A program made the position numbers and the translations under genes. The notes under the pieces were generated by a model. It searched no databases and was not told the origin of the DNA. It worked only from the letters and a program-made list of their open reading frames with translations. From assembly GCA_004321805.1 (NCBI GenBank), contig SGZV01000001.1:1-64000 (forward strand): a stretch of DNA of 64,000 nucleotides, in the 5' to 3' direction. This document shows, piece after piece, positions 15,737-24,149 of the stretch. Source of the DNA: an alpha proteobacterium HIMB59 (GTDB taxonomy: Bacteria; Pseudomonadota; Alphaproteobacteria; HIMB59). Numbering within the stretch: the stretch's first letter is position 1; every line of letters begins with the position of its first letter.

Positions 15737-17125
15737 TTATTTTAGTAAATTTGAATATTTATCAATTTGTTTAGAGACCAATTTTGGATTAGTGCTCATT
15801 TTTGTTTTTTTTCTATAAAGGCTTTTTTCTACATCGATATAATCATAAATATCTTTGTTTATTGAATTTTCAAAATGTTGAAATTCTTCTAAAGATATAT
15901 CAGATAGGATTTTTTTATTTTTTTGAGCAAAGTTAACAATTTGTGCAATTATTTTATATGAATTTCTAAAAGGTATATTCTTTTTAATGACTAAATAATC
16001 AGCTAAATCAGTAGCAGTTGCAAAATATTGATTACAAATTTGTAGACCTTGTTTCTTTTCAAATTCAGATTTTTTCATAACATCAGTCATAACTCGAAGA
16101 CATATTAATAATTCATCATAAGCTTCGAAAATAATTCTTTTATCCTCTTGGAAATCTTTAAAATATGTAAGAGGAAGTCCGGAAATAATATTAGAAAACT
16201 CAATATTTTTTGTTCTTATTATATTAGCTTTGGCTCTAATTAACTCTAATGAGTCAGGGTTTCTTTTTTGAGGCATAATTGAGCTGCCAGTTGAATACTC
16301 CGCGTCAACTTTAAACATTCCAAAAGAATTACTCGACCATAATACTAATTCTGCTGATAATTTACTCAGATGTATTGCGTTCATTGCGCAGGCATTAAGA
16401 AAATACATACAAAAATCTCTATCACTAACACCGTCCATTGAATTTTCTTTTGATTTGGTAAATTTTAGTTTTTTATTCAATAAATTCGTATCAATAGAAT
16501 AGTTACTTCCTGCCAGTGCAGCGCTACCTAAAACATTTTCATCTGACCCTTTATAAGAAAAATCAAAGCAGTTTAAATCTCTATTAAACATTTCCATATA
16601 TGCCAAAAGATGATGGGCTAATAAAATAGGCTGAGCTACTTGCAAATGAGTAAAACCAGGTATGATAGTATCTTTATGAGTTGAAGCTTGTTTTAAAATA
16701 AATTTCATTAATTTTTTTATCTCATTTTGTAAATGGAGAGATGATTTCATTACCCACAATCTAGTGTCGGTTGCTACCTGATCATTTCTTGATCGACCGG
16801 TATGTAATTTTAATGCAGTATCTCCAATCTTTTTGTGGAGAAAAAATTCGATATTCATATGAATATCTTCATTTTGTTTAGTAAACTTAATTTTTTTTTG
16901 GTCAAAATCTTTTTGTATCGAAGATAAACCTTTATTAATTTTAGCCAAGTCACTCTTTGTAATTACACCAAGTTTAAAAAGAGCATCTACGTGAGCTCTA
17001 GTAACAGAAATATCTTCTTGAATCAGTCTTTGATCAACATCAATGGAACTATTAAAATCATCCATTAAAGATGATGTTTTTTTATTAATCGAAGTTGATA
17101 ATATTTTATCTTTCTTGATGGGCAT
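15737..17125 (-). CDS. argH: Argininosuccinate lyase
   Basis: ArgH cleaves argininosuccinate to arginine and fumarate. The fumarase/aspartase superfamily signature GSSIMPQKRNPD is present (about residue 280). The N-terminal substrate blocks LHTGRSRNDQVATDTR and GFTHLQVAQP are also present, as is YSTGSSIMP with the catalytic serine loop. Length (462) is standard. It is followed after 2 bases by the LptM-like gene and then lysA, a common alphaproteobacterial arrangement. It begins 12 bases after the HIG1-like gene. Confidence 0.95.
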   Translation of the reverse strand: MPIKKDKILSTSINKKTSSLMDDFNSSIDVDQRLIQEDISVTRAHVDALFKLGVITKSDLAKINKGLSSIQKDFDQKKIKFTKQNEDIHMNIEFFLHKKIGDTALKLHTGRSRNDQVATDTRLWVMKSSLHLQNEIKKLMKFILKQASTHKDTIIPGFTHLQVAQPILLAHHLLAYMEMFNRDLNCFDFSYKGSDENVLGSAALAGSNYSIDTNLLNKKLKFTKSKENSMDGVSDRDFCMYFLNACAMNAIHLSKLSAELVLWSSNSFGMFKVDAEYSTGSSIMPQKRNPDSLELIRAKANIIRTKNIEFSNIISGLPLTYFKDFQEDKRIIFEAYDELLICLRVMTDVMKKSEFEKKQGLQICNQYFATATDLADYLVIKKNIPFRNSYKIIAQIVNFAQKNKKILSDISLEEFQHFENSINKDIYDYIDVEKSLYRKKTKMSTNPKLVSKQIDKYSNLLK

Positions 17126-17137
17126 AATTAAAAACTT

Positions 17138-17338
17138 TTATCTTGATAAATATATAATTGCAGCAAATACAAAGACAGCAATGCCTTGAAATAGTACCCT
17201 CATTCTCATTAACTTATTGCTGTGTTTTTTGTTAAAGTTTCCGTTTTTTGCCATTGCAATAACACCTATGACAACCATTAACAAAGCTAAAATCATAGAT
17301 ATAACTAAAATTACTGGTAGTATACTTGTAGTGAACAT
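17138..17338 (-). CDS. HIG1-domain-like twin transmembrane protein (66 aa)
   Basis: Two transmembrane helices (about 7-31 and 47-64) flank a basic loop (KNGNFNKKHSNKLMRMRVLFQ). The wording of the loop and second helix matches the HIG1 family of small inner-membrane proteins, whose mitochondrial members bind respiratory complexes. An ATG at 17338 is preferred to the TTG two codons upstream. The role in bacteria is not established. It is divergent from an esterase with 48 bases between starts and sits just before argH. Confidence 0.75.
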   Translation of the reverse strand: MFTTSILPVILVISMILALLMVVIGVIAMAKNGNFNKKHSNKLMRMRVLFQGIAVFVFAAIIYLSR

Positions 17339-17386
17339 AAACAATAGTTATCAAATTCCTGAAAAATGTCTAATTATTAAGTATTA

Positions 17387-17986
17387 ATGAAAAAAATTGT
17401 TCTTTTTTTGCATGGTTATGGCTCTAATGGAAATGATTTAATATCATTAAAAGAGTATATTTCCGTTGCAAAGCCTGTTGAATTTATATCTCCAAATGCA
17501 CCTGAGCCTTGTGAATTAAATTTTTTTGGATATCAATGGTTTACTTTAAAAGAGAGAAGTTTCGAAGAGCTGACCTTAGGTTTAAAGTCTGCATTTAATT
17601 ATCTAGACGATATGATTAAGAACATCATTGATAGGCATTCAGTAAAAAGTGATCAGATTTCAATTATAGGATTTTCTCAAGGATCAATGTTGGCAACATA
17701 TTATGCTCTATTAAAAGAAACTGATTTTCATAGTATTGTTTCGCTTTCAGGGTCACTTCCAGAGTCAATATTGGAGTCGTTAACAATTTTGGAAAACAAT
17801 ACAAAATATCTTATCTTTCATGGAAGGCTAGATGATGTTGTCTCTTATCAACAAGCATTGCAAACTCATCAATTTCTTGAGTCCAAAAACATAAAAAATA
17901 AATTAGTTTTAGACAATGACTGCCAGCATTCTATCAGCTCCCTAGCTATTGAAGAAATCAATTTATTGTATCAAGATTGGTTGTAA
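17387..17986 (+). CDS. Alpha/beta-hydrolase carboxylesterase/phospholipase
   Basis: This 199-residue protein of the phospholipase/carboxylesterase family (YpfH-like) has FLHGYGSNGND as the oxyanion segment. The nucleophile is Ser97 in GFSQGS, Asp150 lies in FHGRLDDVV and His181 in CQHSIS, so the Ser-Asp-His triad is complete. There is no signal peptide, so it acts in the cytoplasm. The substrate is unknown: members hydrolyse short acyl esters, including lysophospholipids. It runs in the same direction as the HNH gene 47 bases downstream. Confidence 0.85.
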   Translation: MKKIVLFLHGYGSNGNDLISLKEYISVAKPVEFISPNAPEPCELNFFGYQWFTLKERSFEELTLGLKSAFNYLDDMIKNIIDRHSVKSDQISIIGFSQGSMLATYYALLKETDFHSIVSLSGSLPESILESLTILENNTKYLIFHGRLDDVVSYQQALQTHQFLESKNIKNKLVLDNDCQHSISSLAIEEINLLYQDWL

Positions 17987-18033
17987 TTAAATTTTAACAA
18001 CATTTTAATTGTTTACTATGCTATTATAGACAA

Positions 18034-18594
18034 ATGATCAGTACGAATCATTGCCCTTCACTTGTTTTAAATGCTGATTACCGTCCTTTGAGTTATTTCC
18101 CTTTATCTGTTTGGAGTTGGAAAGACACTGTAAAGGCTGTTTTCTTAGATAGGGTAAATATCGTTGAAGAGTATGATCAAAGGGTGTCATCTCCATCATT
18201 TGAAATGAAACTACCCAGTATAATTGCACTAAAAGATTATATCCCTCATAATCACACTCCTGCTTTTACAAGATTTAATGTTTTTCTTAGAGATGACTTT
18301 ACTTGCCAGTATTGTAGTGAAAAATTTTCAACTAAAGAACTTACTTTTGATCATTTGATACCTCGCTCAAAAGGAGGCCTTACTAATTGGGAAAATGTTG
18401 TCACATCTTGTTCTCATTGTAATTGGACTAAGGGGAGTAAAAGTTTATCTCAGGTAGGTTTTAAGCTTTTAAGAAAACCTAAAGAGCCATCCCAATATTC
18501 TTTAAGATTAAAAAGTAAAAATTTCCCCTCAGATTATCTTCATTCAAGCTGGAGAGATTACTTATATTGGGATAGTATTTTAGAAAAAGATTAG
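18034..18594 (+). CDS. HNH endonuclease family protein
   Basis: The N-terminal VLNADYRPLSYFPLSVWSW is typical of a conserved stand-alone HNH family of proteobacteria. The nuclease domain has DDFTCQYC (Cys91, Cys94), TFDHLIPRSKGG (Asp106-His107), NWENVVTSCSHCN (Asn121, Cys126, Cys129, Asn130), giving a zinc-bound HNH fold. Length (186) is usual. The biological role of this family is not established, and no restriction, toxin or phage partner lies nearby. Its stop codon overlaps that of coq7 (shared TTAG). Confidence 0.85.
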   Translation: MISTNHCPSLVLNADYRPLSYFPLSVWSWKDTVKAVFLDRVNIVEEYDQRVSSPSFEMKLPSIIALKDYIPHNHTPAFTRFNVFLRDDFTCQYCSEKFSTKELTFDHLIPRSKGGLTNWENVVTSCSHCNWTKGSKSLSQVGFKLLRKPKEPSQYSLRLKSKNFPSDYLHSSWRDYLYWDSILEKD

Positions 18595-19148
18595 TATTTT
18601 TTAGAGATTTTTATTGCTGTATAGCAAAGTTGCTTAATTGTTTTTGAAAGGAGAACATAGCCTGTAGTCATTTCTGCTTGATGTTCCACACCAGTATCAT
18701 GGTGCTCAAGCTCATCTTCGCGAAATTTTTTAACTGTTCTGAGTAATTCAGGCTTGATTTTTCTTTTTTTTAATTCTTCAGCTTGTTCTTCATAATGTTG
18801 GCCAATTACCTCTTCTACAGCAACGGTGCATGCCATAGCAGCTTTTTTACCTAAAAGTGCAGTCCCAACACCTAAAGCGTAACCAGCTAAGTTCCATAAT
18901 GGGAACATTATAGTAGGCTTAACATTTTCACTGACAATTAGTTCATCAAATTTAGTTTTATGAATTTCTTCCTGCTCTGCCATTTCAAGTATTTCTTTAC
19001 CGAAATCAGTATTTTTATTGAATATAGCTAATTGCCCTCTATAGATTTGAGTAGCACCATGCTCACCTGCGTGATCAACCCTGACTATTTCTTCAATTAG
19101 TTTTTTATCTTGATTATTTAATTTCTTATTTCTTTTTTTTATAGGCAT
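18591..19148 (-). CDS. coq7: 5-demethoxyubiquinol hydroxylase (Coq7)
   Basis: Coq7 is the di-iron monooxygenase that hydroxylates demethoxyubiquinol in ubiquinone synthesis. Ligand motifs of the ferritin-like fold are visible: RVDHAGEHGA (first Glu), EQEEIHKTKF (Glu and His), VAVEEVIGQHYEEQ and FREDELEHHDTG (the second half-site). Length (185) is normal. The ATG at 19148 is preferred to an upstream TTG. It overlaps dsbB by 23 bases. Together with ubiA elsewhere in the window it indicates ubiquinone-based respiration. Confidence 0.93.
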   Translation of the reverse strand: MPIKKRNKKLNNQDKKLIEEIVRVDHAGEHGATQIYRGQLAIFNKNTDFGKEILEMAEQEEIHKTKFDELIVSENVKPTIMFPLWNLAGYALGVGTALLGKKAAMACTVAVEEVIGQHYEEQAEELKKRKIKPELLRTVKKFREDELEHHDTGVEHQAEMTTGYVLLSKTIKQLCYTAIKISKKY

Positions 19149-19596
19149 TAACAATAATTATTAGCAGAAAGAATGCTGAAAACAAAGTGTTATAAAGAGA
19201 TAGAGGTATGCCAAAGAATTTTAGATTTGCATTAGAACAAGTAACTACAAGACTATCGTTTAATAGAGCTTCCTTTAATTTATTAATATCAGTGGGTAAA
19301 GTGGCACTTTCACATCCAGTATATTCAATAATCCCAAAAGTACTTAAAGTATGATAGCCAGAAATAAATAATTCACTCAATAAAAGTACTGAAATTAAGA
19401 TAAGGGAAAACTTTAAATACTTATTAAATAGTAAATTAATTACCCCAATAGCAATAATTAAATAATAAGGAACTCTTTGATAAATACATAACTTACAAGG
19501 AGCGTGTCCTAAGATATATTGTAAATAAAAAGCAAAAAAAATTGATACTATTGAGAAAAAAAATATCCCATAAAATATTTTTTTTATATCAAGCAT
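19126..19596 (-). CDS. dsbB: Disulfide bond formation protein DsbB
   Basis: DsbB reoxidises DsbA and passes electrons to quinone in the inner membrane. Four hydrophobic segments are evident. The first periplasmic loop carries GHAPCKLCIYQRVPY (Cys34, Cys37), the typical CxxC with the quinone-site Arg. The second loop has Cys95 (TGCES) and Cys120 (VTCSN). Length (156) fits. It is the third gene of a run from the putative manganese transporter through a DedA-like protein to coq7. A DsbA-like partner lies at 58.8 kb. Confidence 0.9.
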   Translation of the reverse strand: MLDIKKIFYGIFFFSIVSIFFAFYLQYILGHAPCKLCIYQRVPYYLIIAIGVINLLFNKYLKFSLILISVLLLSELFISGYHTLSTFGIIEYTGCESATLPTDINKLKEALLNDSLVVTCSNANLKFFGIPLSLYNTLFSAFFLLIIIVNAYKKKK

Positions 19597-20155
19597 GCTT
19601 ACTTACCATATATATTAATCCTATAACTAATATTGGAATAATAAAGAAAATCAAATATTTGTTTTTTTCTAAAAATGAAATTCCAAGATTTCCATATTTC
19701 TTCACGATATAACCTATAATTATAAATCTCATTCCTCTCGAAAGAACTGATAATAGTATAAAAGAAAAAAAATTAAATTTTGCATAACCGCTCGTTATAG
19801 CAATAACTTTATATGGTATCGGAGTGAATCCTCCAAGAAAAATTGCGATTAAACCCCAATCATCATAAAAATTAAAAAACATTTTTTGTTTTTCTAAATC
19901 TAGAAAATTTTTAACAAGATCAAATAAATAAAATCCAATTAAATACCCTACTGCACCACCAAGCACTGAAAAAAAAGTACAGTTTATTACTGTTTTCAAA
20001 AATTTATTTTTATTAAAGTAAATAATCGGTACTAATACAATATCCGGCGGTATGGGAAAAAAAATACTTTCTACAAAAGCTATTAGACTAAGAAAATATT
20101 GGGAAAATTTTGATGTACTTTTTTTTTCAATGTATGAGATAATTTTTTTCCACAT
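19589..20155 (-). CDS. DedA/YqaA-family membrane protein
   Basis: A polytopic 188-residue protein of the SNARE-associated/DedA superfamily. FVESIFFPIPPDIVLVP carries the conserved Glu and Pro-Pro-Asp re-entrant motif, GGAVGYLIGF the next helix and GGFTPIPYKVIAITSGYAKF the second conserved block with Arg following (LSRGMRF). DedA proteins act in membrane physiology, including undecaprenyl phosphate or lipid flipping and proton-motive balance. The role of the YqaA branch is unclear. It starts 21 bases after the putative manganese transporter and overlaps dsbB by 8 bases. Confidence 0.85.
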   Translation of the reverse strand: MWKKIISYIEKKSTSKFSQYFLSLIAFVESIFFPIPPDIVLVPIIYFNKNKFLKTVINCTFFSVLGGAVGYLIGFYLFDLVKNFLDLEKQKMFFNFYDDWGLIAIFLGGFTPIPYKVIAITSGYAKFNFFSFILLSVLSRGMRFIIIGYIVKKYGNLGISFLEKNKYLIFFIIPILVIGLIYMVSKHA

Positions 20156-20176
20156 AAAATAAATATTATAATAACC

Positions 20177-21304
20177 CTAGCCAATAATATAATGCCAAAG
20201 ATAAGCAATAATTATTGCTGGAATGGCACTATATAATGTTGCAACAATTGCCGCTTTAGCAGAAATAGCTATAGCTGGGAAAAGAGCATCACCATCATTA
20301 GAGATAGAATTACCTATTTGGGCAGACATTGGTATTTGCCCACTGACATACATGGATGTAATCATAATTTGGGGTCCACAGCCAGGTATAAAACCAATAA
20401 GTATTGCAATTAAAGGTAAGAAAGGACCAAATAGAATTAGCGATTCAAATATAGCACCATTAGTAGAGAGATTTATTAACTCATATAACACGAATGAAAT
20501 TATTACCCATACTGTAACAAAACAAGTTGTATCAACAACTCTTCTGTAAGAGTTTTCATGGATAGATGCCATTTGAATATCAGTTAAAGGGTTTAAGACC
20601 CATAAGAGAACACAAAATAAAGCTGCAGAAAAAGAAAAAACCAACACTACATCCATTCCAAAGATTTCAAAATTTGCATCTATATTAAAAGCATTAATCA
20701 GTCCCAATATAAGCCCTGGTATTAATATGAAGAACCATAGTTTATAAAATTTATTAGAGGTTTTATTTTTTGGTAAATCGCTTATTGAAATTGATTTGTT
20801 TATCTTTTCTTTTAAAAAATTTTTTGTAAAAGGTTGAGCTATATAGCCAGATATAATTCCCACAATAAATGTAACAGGTAAGATAATTAATGCAGCTTCA
20901 GGTTTAACTGCAATGAGTAAAAAAGCGGCATCGCCCATTGTGCTTATCAGTGCTGCTAATACCGCACCAAAAGAGACAATCCCTCTTGTAAATAAGCTCA
21001 TAACCATTATTGCACCGCCACATCCAGGTATTGATCCTAAAAAAGAGCATATCGGTATTTCAAAACGTCTGTTATTCAAAATCAACTTTTGGAGATTAAA
21101 ATTTTTCTTTTCTAAAAAAGTAAAAATTAGGAGTGTCATTCCTACAAATGATGAAACAGCAATAAAAGCATCACTGGATGAATTTACTAAGATTTCTCTG
21201 GTTTTATCATTTATCAAAAGGAGAAGAATACAGATGAAAAGAAATATTTTTGAGAGTCTTAAATATTGAAAATTTCTACTTAATTGTATTACAAGTTCAG
21301 TCAT
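20177..21304 (-). CDS. Putative manganese transporter (10-TM heavy-metal exporter family)
   Basis: This 375-residue protein has about ten transmembrane helices in two repeats. Each is marked by a PGCG motif: LGSIPGCGGAIMVMSLF near residue 91 and IGFIPGCGPQIMITSMY near 310. Conserved Asp-containing helices (STMGDAAFLL and SNDGDALFPA) follow. This layout is that of the ArsP_2/PF11449 group, annotated as putative manganese transporters. The divergent mntR gene and a perfect 20-bp palindrome directly upstream support a manganese link. Export is the common reading, but direction of transport is not shown by sequence. Confidence 0.78.
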   Translation of the reverse strand: MTELVIQLSRNFQYLRLSKIFLFICILLLLINDKTREILVNSSSDAFIAVSSFVGMTLLIFTFLEKKNFNLQKLILNNRRFEIPICSFLGSIPGCGGAIMVMSLFTRGIVSFGAVLAALISTMGDAAFLLIAVKPEAALIILPVTFIVGIISGYIAQPFTKNFLKEKINKSISISDLPKNKTSNKFYKLWFFILIPGLILGLINAFNIDANFEIFGMDVVLVFSFSAALFCVLLWVLNPLTDIQMASIHENSYRRVVDTTCFVTVWVIISFVLYELINLSTNGAIFESLILFGPFLPLIAILIGFIPGCGPQIMITSMYVSGQIPMSAQIGNSISNDGDALFPAIAISAKAAIVATLYSAIPAIIIAYLWHYIIG

Positions 21305-21323
21305 TTTTAGCCTAGGCTAAAAA
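21304..21323. promoter_or_regulatory. Perfect 20-bp palindrome, candidate MntR operator
   Basis: TTTTTAGCCTAGGCTAAAAA is its own reverse complement and abuts the start codon of the putative manganese transporter; its first base is the A of that ATG on the other strand. The core TAGC-N4-GCTA matches the core spacing of the E. coli MntR box as I remember it. The divergent gene encodes an MntR-like protein. Binding is inferred. Confidence 0.6.
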
Positions 21324-21392
21324 TTATAGATATAACTAAAAATTAGTCAATTTATTCTTTATATGTTATGTTTGTCACATTAAGGATTTTAA

Positions 21393-21791
21393 ATGAAAAA
21401 ATCTAAATCTCAGTATTCCAATATTAGAAATCAAAATAAAAATGAAATTTTAGAGGATTATGTTGAGGCAATTCAAGAAATTTCAGAAATTAAAGGTGAT
21501 GTTAAAAATGCTGATTTAGCTATTCATTTTGGTGTATCTCAAGCCACAATTAATAAAAATCTTAAAAGATTAATTACTTCAAAATTAGCAACTTCAGAAC
21601 CCTATCGTTCAATTTTTTTGACTAATGAAGGAAAAAAACTAGCGGATATTTCAAAAGAAAAACACAATATAGTTTACCAATTTTTAATAAAATTAGGGGT
21701 ATCTAAAAAAATAGCTCAATATGATAGCGAGGGAATTGAGCATCATGTCAGCGATGAAACTCTTAAATTAATGAAGAATTTTTCAAAATAA
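21393..21791 (+). CDS. mntR: Manganese-responsive transcriptional regulator MntR (DtxR family)
   Basis: The 132-residue protein aligns along its length with enterobacterial MntR. EDYVEAIQEISEIKGDVKNA is the first helix pair, LAIHFGVSQATINKNLKRL the helix-turn-helix, RSIFLTNEGKKLAD the wing, and DSEGIEHHVSDETLK the metal-binding signature with Glu, His-His and Glu. It should bind Mn2+ (or Fe2+) and a palindromic operator. It has no FeoA-like third domain, as in E. coli MntR. It is divergent from the putative manganese transporter with 88 bases between starts, the obvious site of its action. Confidence 0.85.
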   Translation: MKKSKSQYSNIRNQNKNEILEDYVEAIQEISEIKGDVKNADLAIHFGVSQATINKNLKRLITSKLATSEPYRSIFLTNEGKKLADISKEKHNIVYQFLIKLGVSKKIAQYDSEGIEHHVSDETLKLMKNFSK

Positions 21792-21796
21792 AATTT

Positions 21797-23362
21797 TTAT
21801 CTAGTTTTTAATATTTGCTTTTTTTCAATCACACTATCAAAAAGATAAATCACTAGTGATAAAAATAGAATTATAGTTAATGCGTGAAGGCTGCCATTTT
21901 CAAACATTTCATTTGAAGAGTACTCATATAAACTCGTAGCTAATGTATCAAAATTAAATGGTCTCAATAAGAGAGTAATTGGGAGTTCTTTAATTGTGTC
22001 GACAAAAACAAGCAAAAATCCAGCTAATATACTAAGCCTTATTTGAGGTATAATAATTCTAAAATAGGTTGTGGAGGATCTTCTTCCTATCAATCTCGAC
22101 GCATCATCTATTGATTTACCAACTTTTTCTAATCCTGAGTCTATTGAATTATTGGAGATTGAAATAAGACGAATTATAAGTGCGAGTATTAAACCTATAA
22201 GAGTAGCTAAAATTGTAAAATAAGAAAATTGGTTTATGTATTTAATAAAAATTAGAACACCTAAGGCTATAACTACCCCCGGTACCGCATATCCCAAATT
22301 AATTATCTTTTTATAGTATAAAAATTTTTTATTTCTTGAAAACCTACTATAAAAATTAATAAATATTGAAACAAGAATACAAAAAAACCCCACAAGACTC
22401 CCTAAAATAATTGAATTATAAAGAGATGATAAATAATTTGAGTAATCAATGATTTCATAATTATTAATAAAAATTAAAAAGTTAAATAATAATGGAACAA
22501 AAAAACCAAATAATATTGGAAGAAAGCTCAAGCTAAATACAACAATTGTTTTACCTTTGGTTAACTGATACCGAGACCATTGAATACTTTCATAACTAGA
22601 ATTATTAAATTTTTTATCACCTCTAATTTTTTGCTCAAAGATATAGAGTAAAAGCATAATTATTAGAATTATTAGAGATAAAGAGAAAGCAGATGGTAGA
22701 TCATTAATTACAGAAATATATTGAAAAACACCAATAGTTAGTGTTTGTAATCCAAAAAAATCAGCTACTCCAAAATCATTAATTGTCTCCATTAATGCAA
22801 GTGCTAAACCAGCTGCGATACCTGGGATCGCCATAGGAAGGCATACTTTAAAAAAACATTGCCAAGGAGTTTTCCCCATCGTTTTTGCAGCTTCTATAAA
22901 TCTTGCTGAAAAATTTATAATTGCGATTCTAGTAAGGAGATAGACATATGGGAACAGAGAAAGTCCTAATATTATCGATGCAAAAAATGTATTACGTATA
23001 GAGAAACCATAAAAACTTGAAAAATAAATAGATAGATAGCCACCAGGTTCTAATATTTCTGCATATGCGTAAGCAGATATATAAGCCGGAACCCCTAAAG
23101 GCAATATACAAAATATTTGAATAAATTTACGTCCCCAAAAGTTAGTCATTGTATTTACCCATGCAAGAGGAATGCTAATTAACAGTACAACTAAACTCAC
23201 TAGAAAAATTAATTTTGAAGATCCAAAAATATATCTAGGAGCATAAAGTTCATTAACATTATTAATTGAGTATAGACCTTGAAAAAAAATTATTAGAATT
23301 GGCGTTAGAAGAAAAAAACTAATAAAAAAGAAAATAAGTAATTTTATAAAATTGTTATTCAT
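21797..23362 (-). CDS. Iron(III)-type ABC transporter permease (fused, two permease domains)
   Basis: The 521-residue protein has about twelve transmembrane helices and two binding-protein-dependent permease domains. The coupling EAA loops read EAAKTMGKTPWQCFFKVCLPMA (in part) near residue 158 and DASRLIGRRSSTTYFRIIIP near 430. The tandem domain arrangement and METINDFGVADFFG are typical of FbpB/AfuB/ThiP-type permeases for Fe3+. No periplasmic binding protein or ATPase gene is nearby, so its partners must be encoded elsewhere. It shares ATGA with the LysE-type gene upstream and ends 5 bases from mntR. Confidence 0.85.
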   Translation of the reverse strand: MNNNFIKLLIFFFISFFLLTPILIIFFQGLYSINNVNELYAPRYIFGSSKLIFLVSLVVLLISIPLAWVNTMTNFWGRKFIQIFCILPLGVPAYISAYAYAEILEPGGYLSIYFSSFYGFSIRNTFFASIILGLSLFPYVYLLTRIAIINFSARFIEAAKTMGKTPWQCFFKVCLPMAIPGIAAGLALALMETINDFGVADFFGLQTLTIGVFQYISVINDLPSAFSLSLIILIIMLLLYIFEQKIRGDKKFNNSSYESIQWSRYQLTKGKTIVVFSLSFLPILFGFFVPLLFNFLIFINNYEIIDYSNYLSSLYNSIILGSLVGFFCILVSIFINFYSRFSRNKKFLYYKKIINLGYAVPGVVIALGVLIFIKYINQFSYFTILATLIGLILALIIRLISISNNSIDSGLEKVGKSIDDASRLIGRRSSTTYFRIIIPQIRLSILAGFLLVFVDTIKELPITLLLRPFNFDTLATSLYEYSSNEMFENGSLHALTIILFLSLVIYLFDSVIEKKQILKTR

Positions 23363-23955
23363 AAAATAATAAAAGAAATACTTGATAGTAAAAGGATCGC
23401 CATAATTCTATTAAATATTATAATTTTTTTTTTATCATTTAGATATTTTCTAAATGAATGACCAATAGCTGCCCACGCGATAGCACTGGTAGAGGTGGAT
23501 ATAACAAAGCATATGAAAATCAGTAAAAATTCAATTTGATATGAAAACTTATTTTGAATAAAGATAGCTGAGCTTGACATAGAGACTGTCACAGCTTTAG
23601 GGTTAATAATCTGAAAAAAGTAGATATCCATAAATGAGAACTTTTTAGAACTTCCCCCATCAGAGAAAGATGAGGAAAAAAATATTCTAAAAGATAAGTA
23701 TACTAAAAAACAAGTAGCTACAGTTTTGACTATTGCAGCTATTGCTGGAAATGATTGATACAACTCCCCAATACCTAAAAGACATAAGGTTAAAATAGAT
23801 AGAAAACCAAAAAACACACCCATCATTAATGGGATAGTTTCCTTAAATCCATAATTAACAGCATTGGTAGACAAAATTATATTATTAGGTCCCGGCGTGA
23901 TCGCCGCAGTCATTGCAAAAGTTAATACGGGTGCCATAAAATAGATGTATTCCAA
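23359..23955 (-). CDS. LysE/RhtB-family amino-acid exporter
   Basis: A six-helix membrane protein of 198 residues. The N-terminal TAAITPGPNNIILSTNAVNYGF is the LysE family signature (Pro-Gly-Pro after the first helix), and FFQIINPKAVTVSMSS carries the conserved NPK motif of the third helix. Members export basic amino acids, threonine/homoserine or leucine; the substrate is not evident here. The start is TTG; an in-frame ATG six codons later (23937) is equally possible. Coupled by ATGA to the iron-type permease, though a shared function is not obvious. Confidence 0.85.
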   Translation of the reverse strand: MEYIYFMAPVLTFAMTAAITPGPNNIILSTNAVNYGFKETIPLMMGVFFGFLSILTLCLLGIGELYQSFPAIAAIVKTVATCFLVYLSFRIFFSSSFSDGGSSKKFSFMDIYFFQIINPKAVTVSMSSSAIFIQNKFSYQIEFLLIFICFVISTSTSAIAWAAIGHSFRKYLNDKKKIIIFNRIMAILLLSSISFIIL

Positions 23956-24006
23956 AGTATCGAGATATTATTCTTAAAATTCAATAATTACAAAATAAGT
24001 ATTAAA

Positions 24007-24034
24007 TTTGCTAATTTAGTCTTATTAATATAAT
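24007..24034 (+). promoter_or_regulatory. Likely promoter of tRNA-Leu
   Basis: TATAAT (24029-24034) is a perfect -10 box, preceded at 16 bases by a weak -35-like TTTGCT (24007-24012). A start near 24041 would leave about 11 bases before the mature tRNA 5' end. Weak -35 elements are normal in AT-rich genomes. Confidence 0.4.
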
Positions 24035-24051
24035 TAAATATGACTATTTAA

Positions 24052-24137
24052 GGCGTTGTGGCGGAATGGTAGACGCGCCGGATTCAAAATCCGGTGAGGG
24101 CAACCTCGTGAGAGTTCGAGTCTCTCCAGCGCTACCA
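24052..24137 (+). tRNA. tRNA-Leu (anticodon CAA)
   Basis: The 86-base gene folds as a class II tRNA. The acceptor is GGCGTTG with CAGCGCT (two wobble pairs) and the D-arm is GCG-GAATGGTAGA-CGC. The anticodon stem CCGGA/TCCGG has loop TTCAAAA, giving CAA. A long variable arm (TGAGGGCAACCTCG) follows, then the T-arm GAGAG-TTCGAGT-CTCTC and an encoded CCA end. CAA reads UUG leucine codons. A flavin reductase gene begins 12 bases after the CCA with no terminator between them. Confidence 0.95.
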
Positions 24138-24149
24138 GAATTACTAAAT

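Noticed and set aside
18034..18594. HNH nuclease as part of a defence or restriction system
   Set aside because: No methyltransferase, toxin or phage-related partner is adjacent, and it resembles a conserved stand-alone family.
20223..21269. Two + strand frames opposite the putative manganese transporter
   Set aside because: The minus-strand protein has ten membrane helices and repeated PGCG motifs; the opposite frames show no coherent features.
24066..24149. Longer N-terminus for the flavin reductase
   Set aside because: The extra residues would be encoded by the tRNA gene itself.
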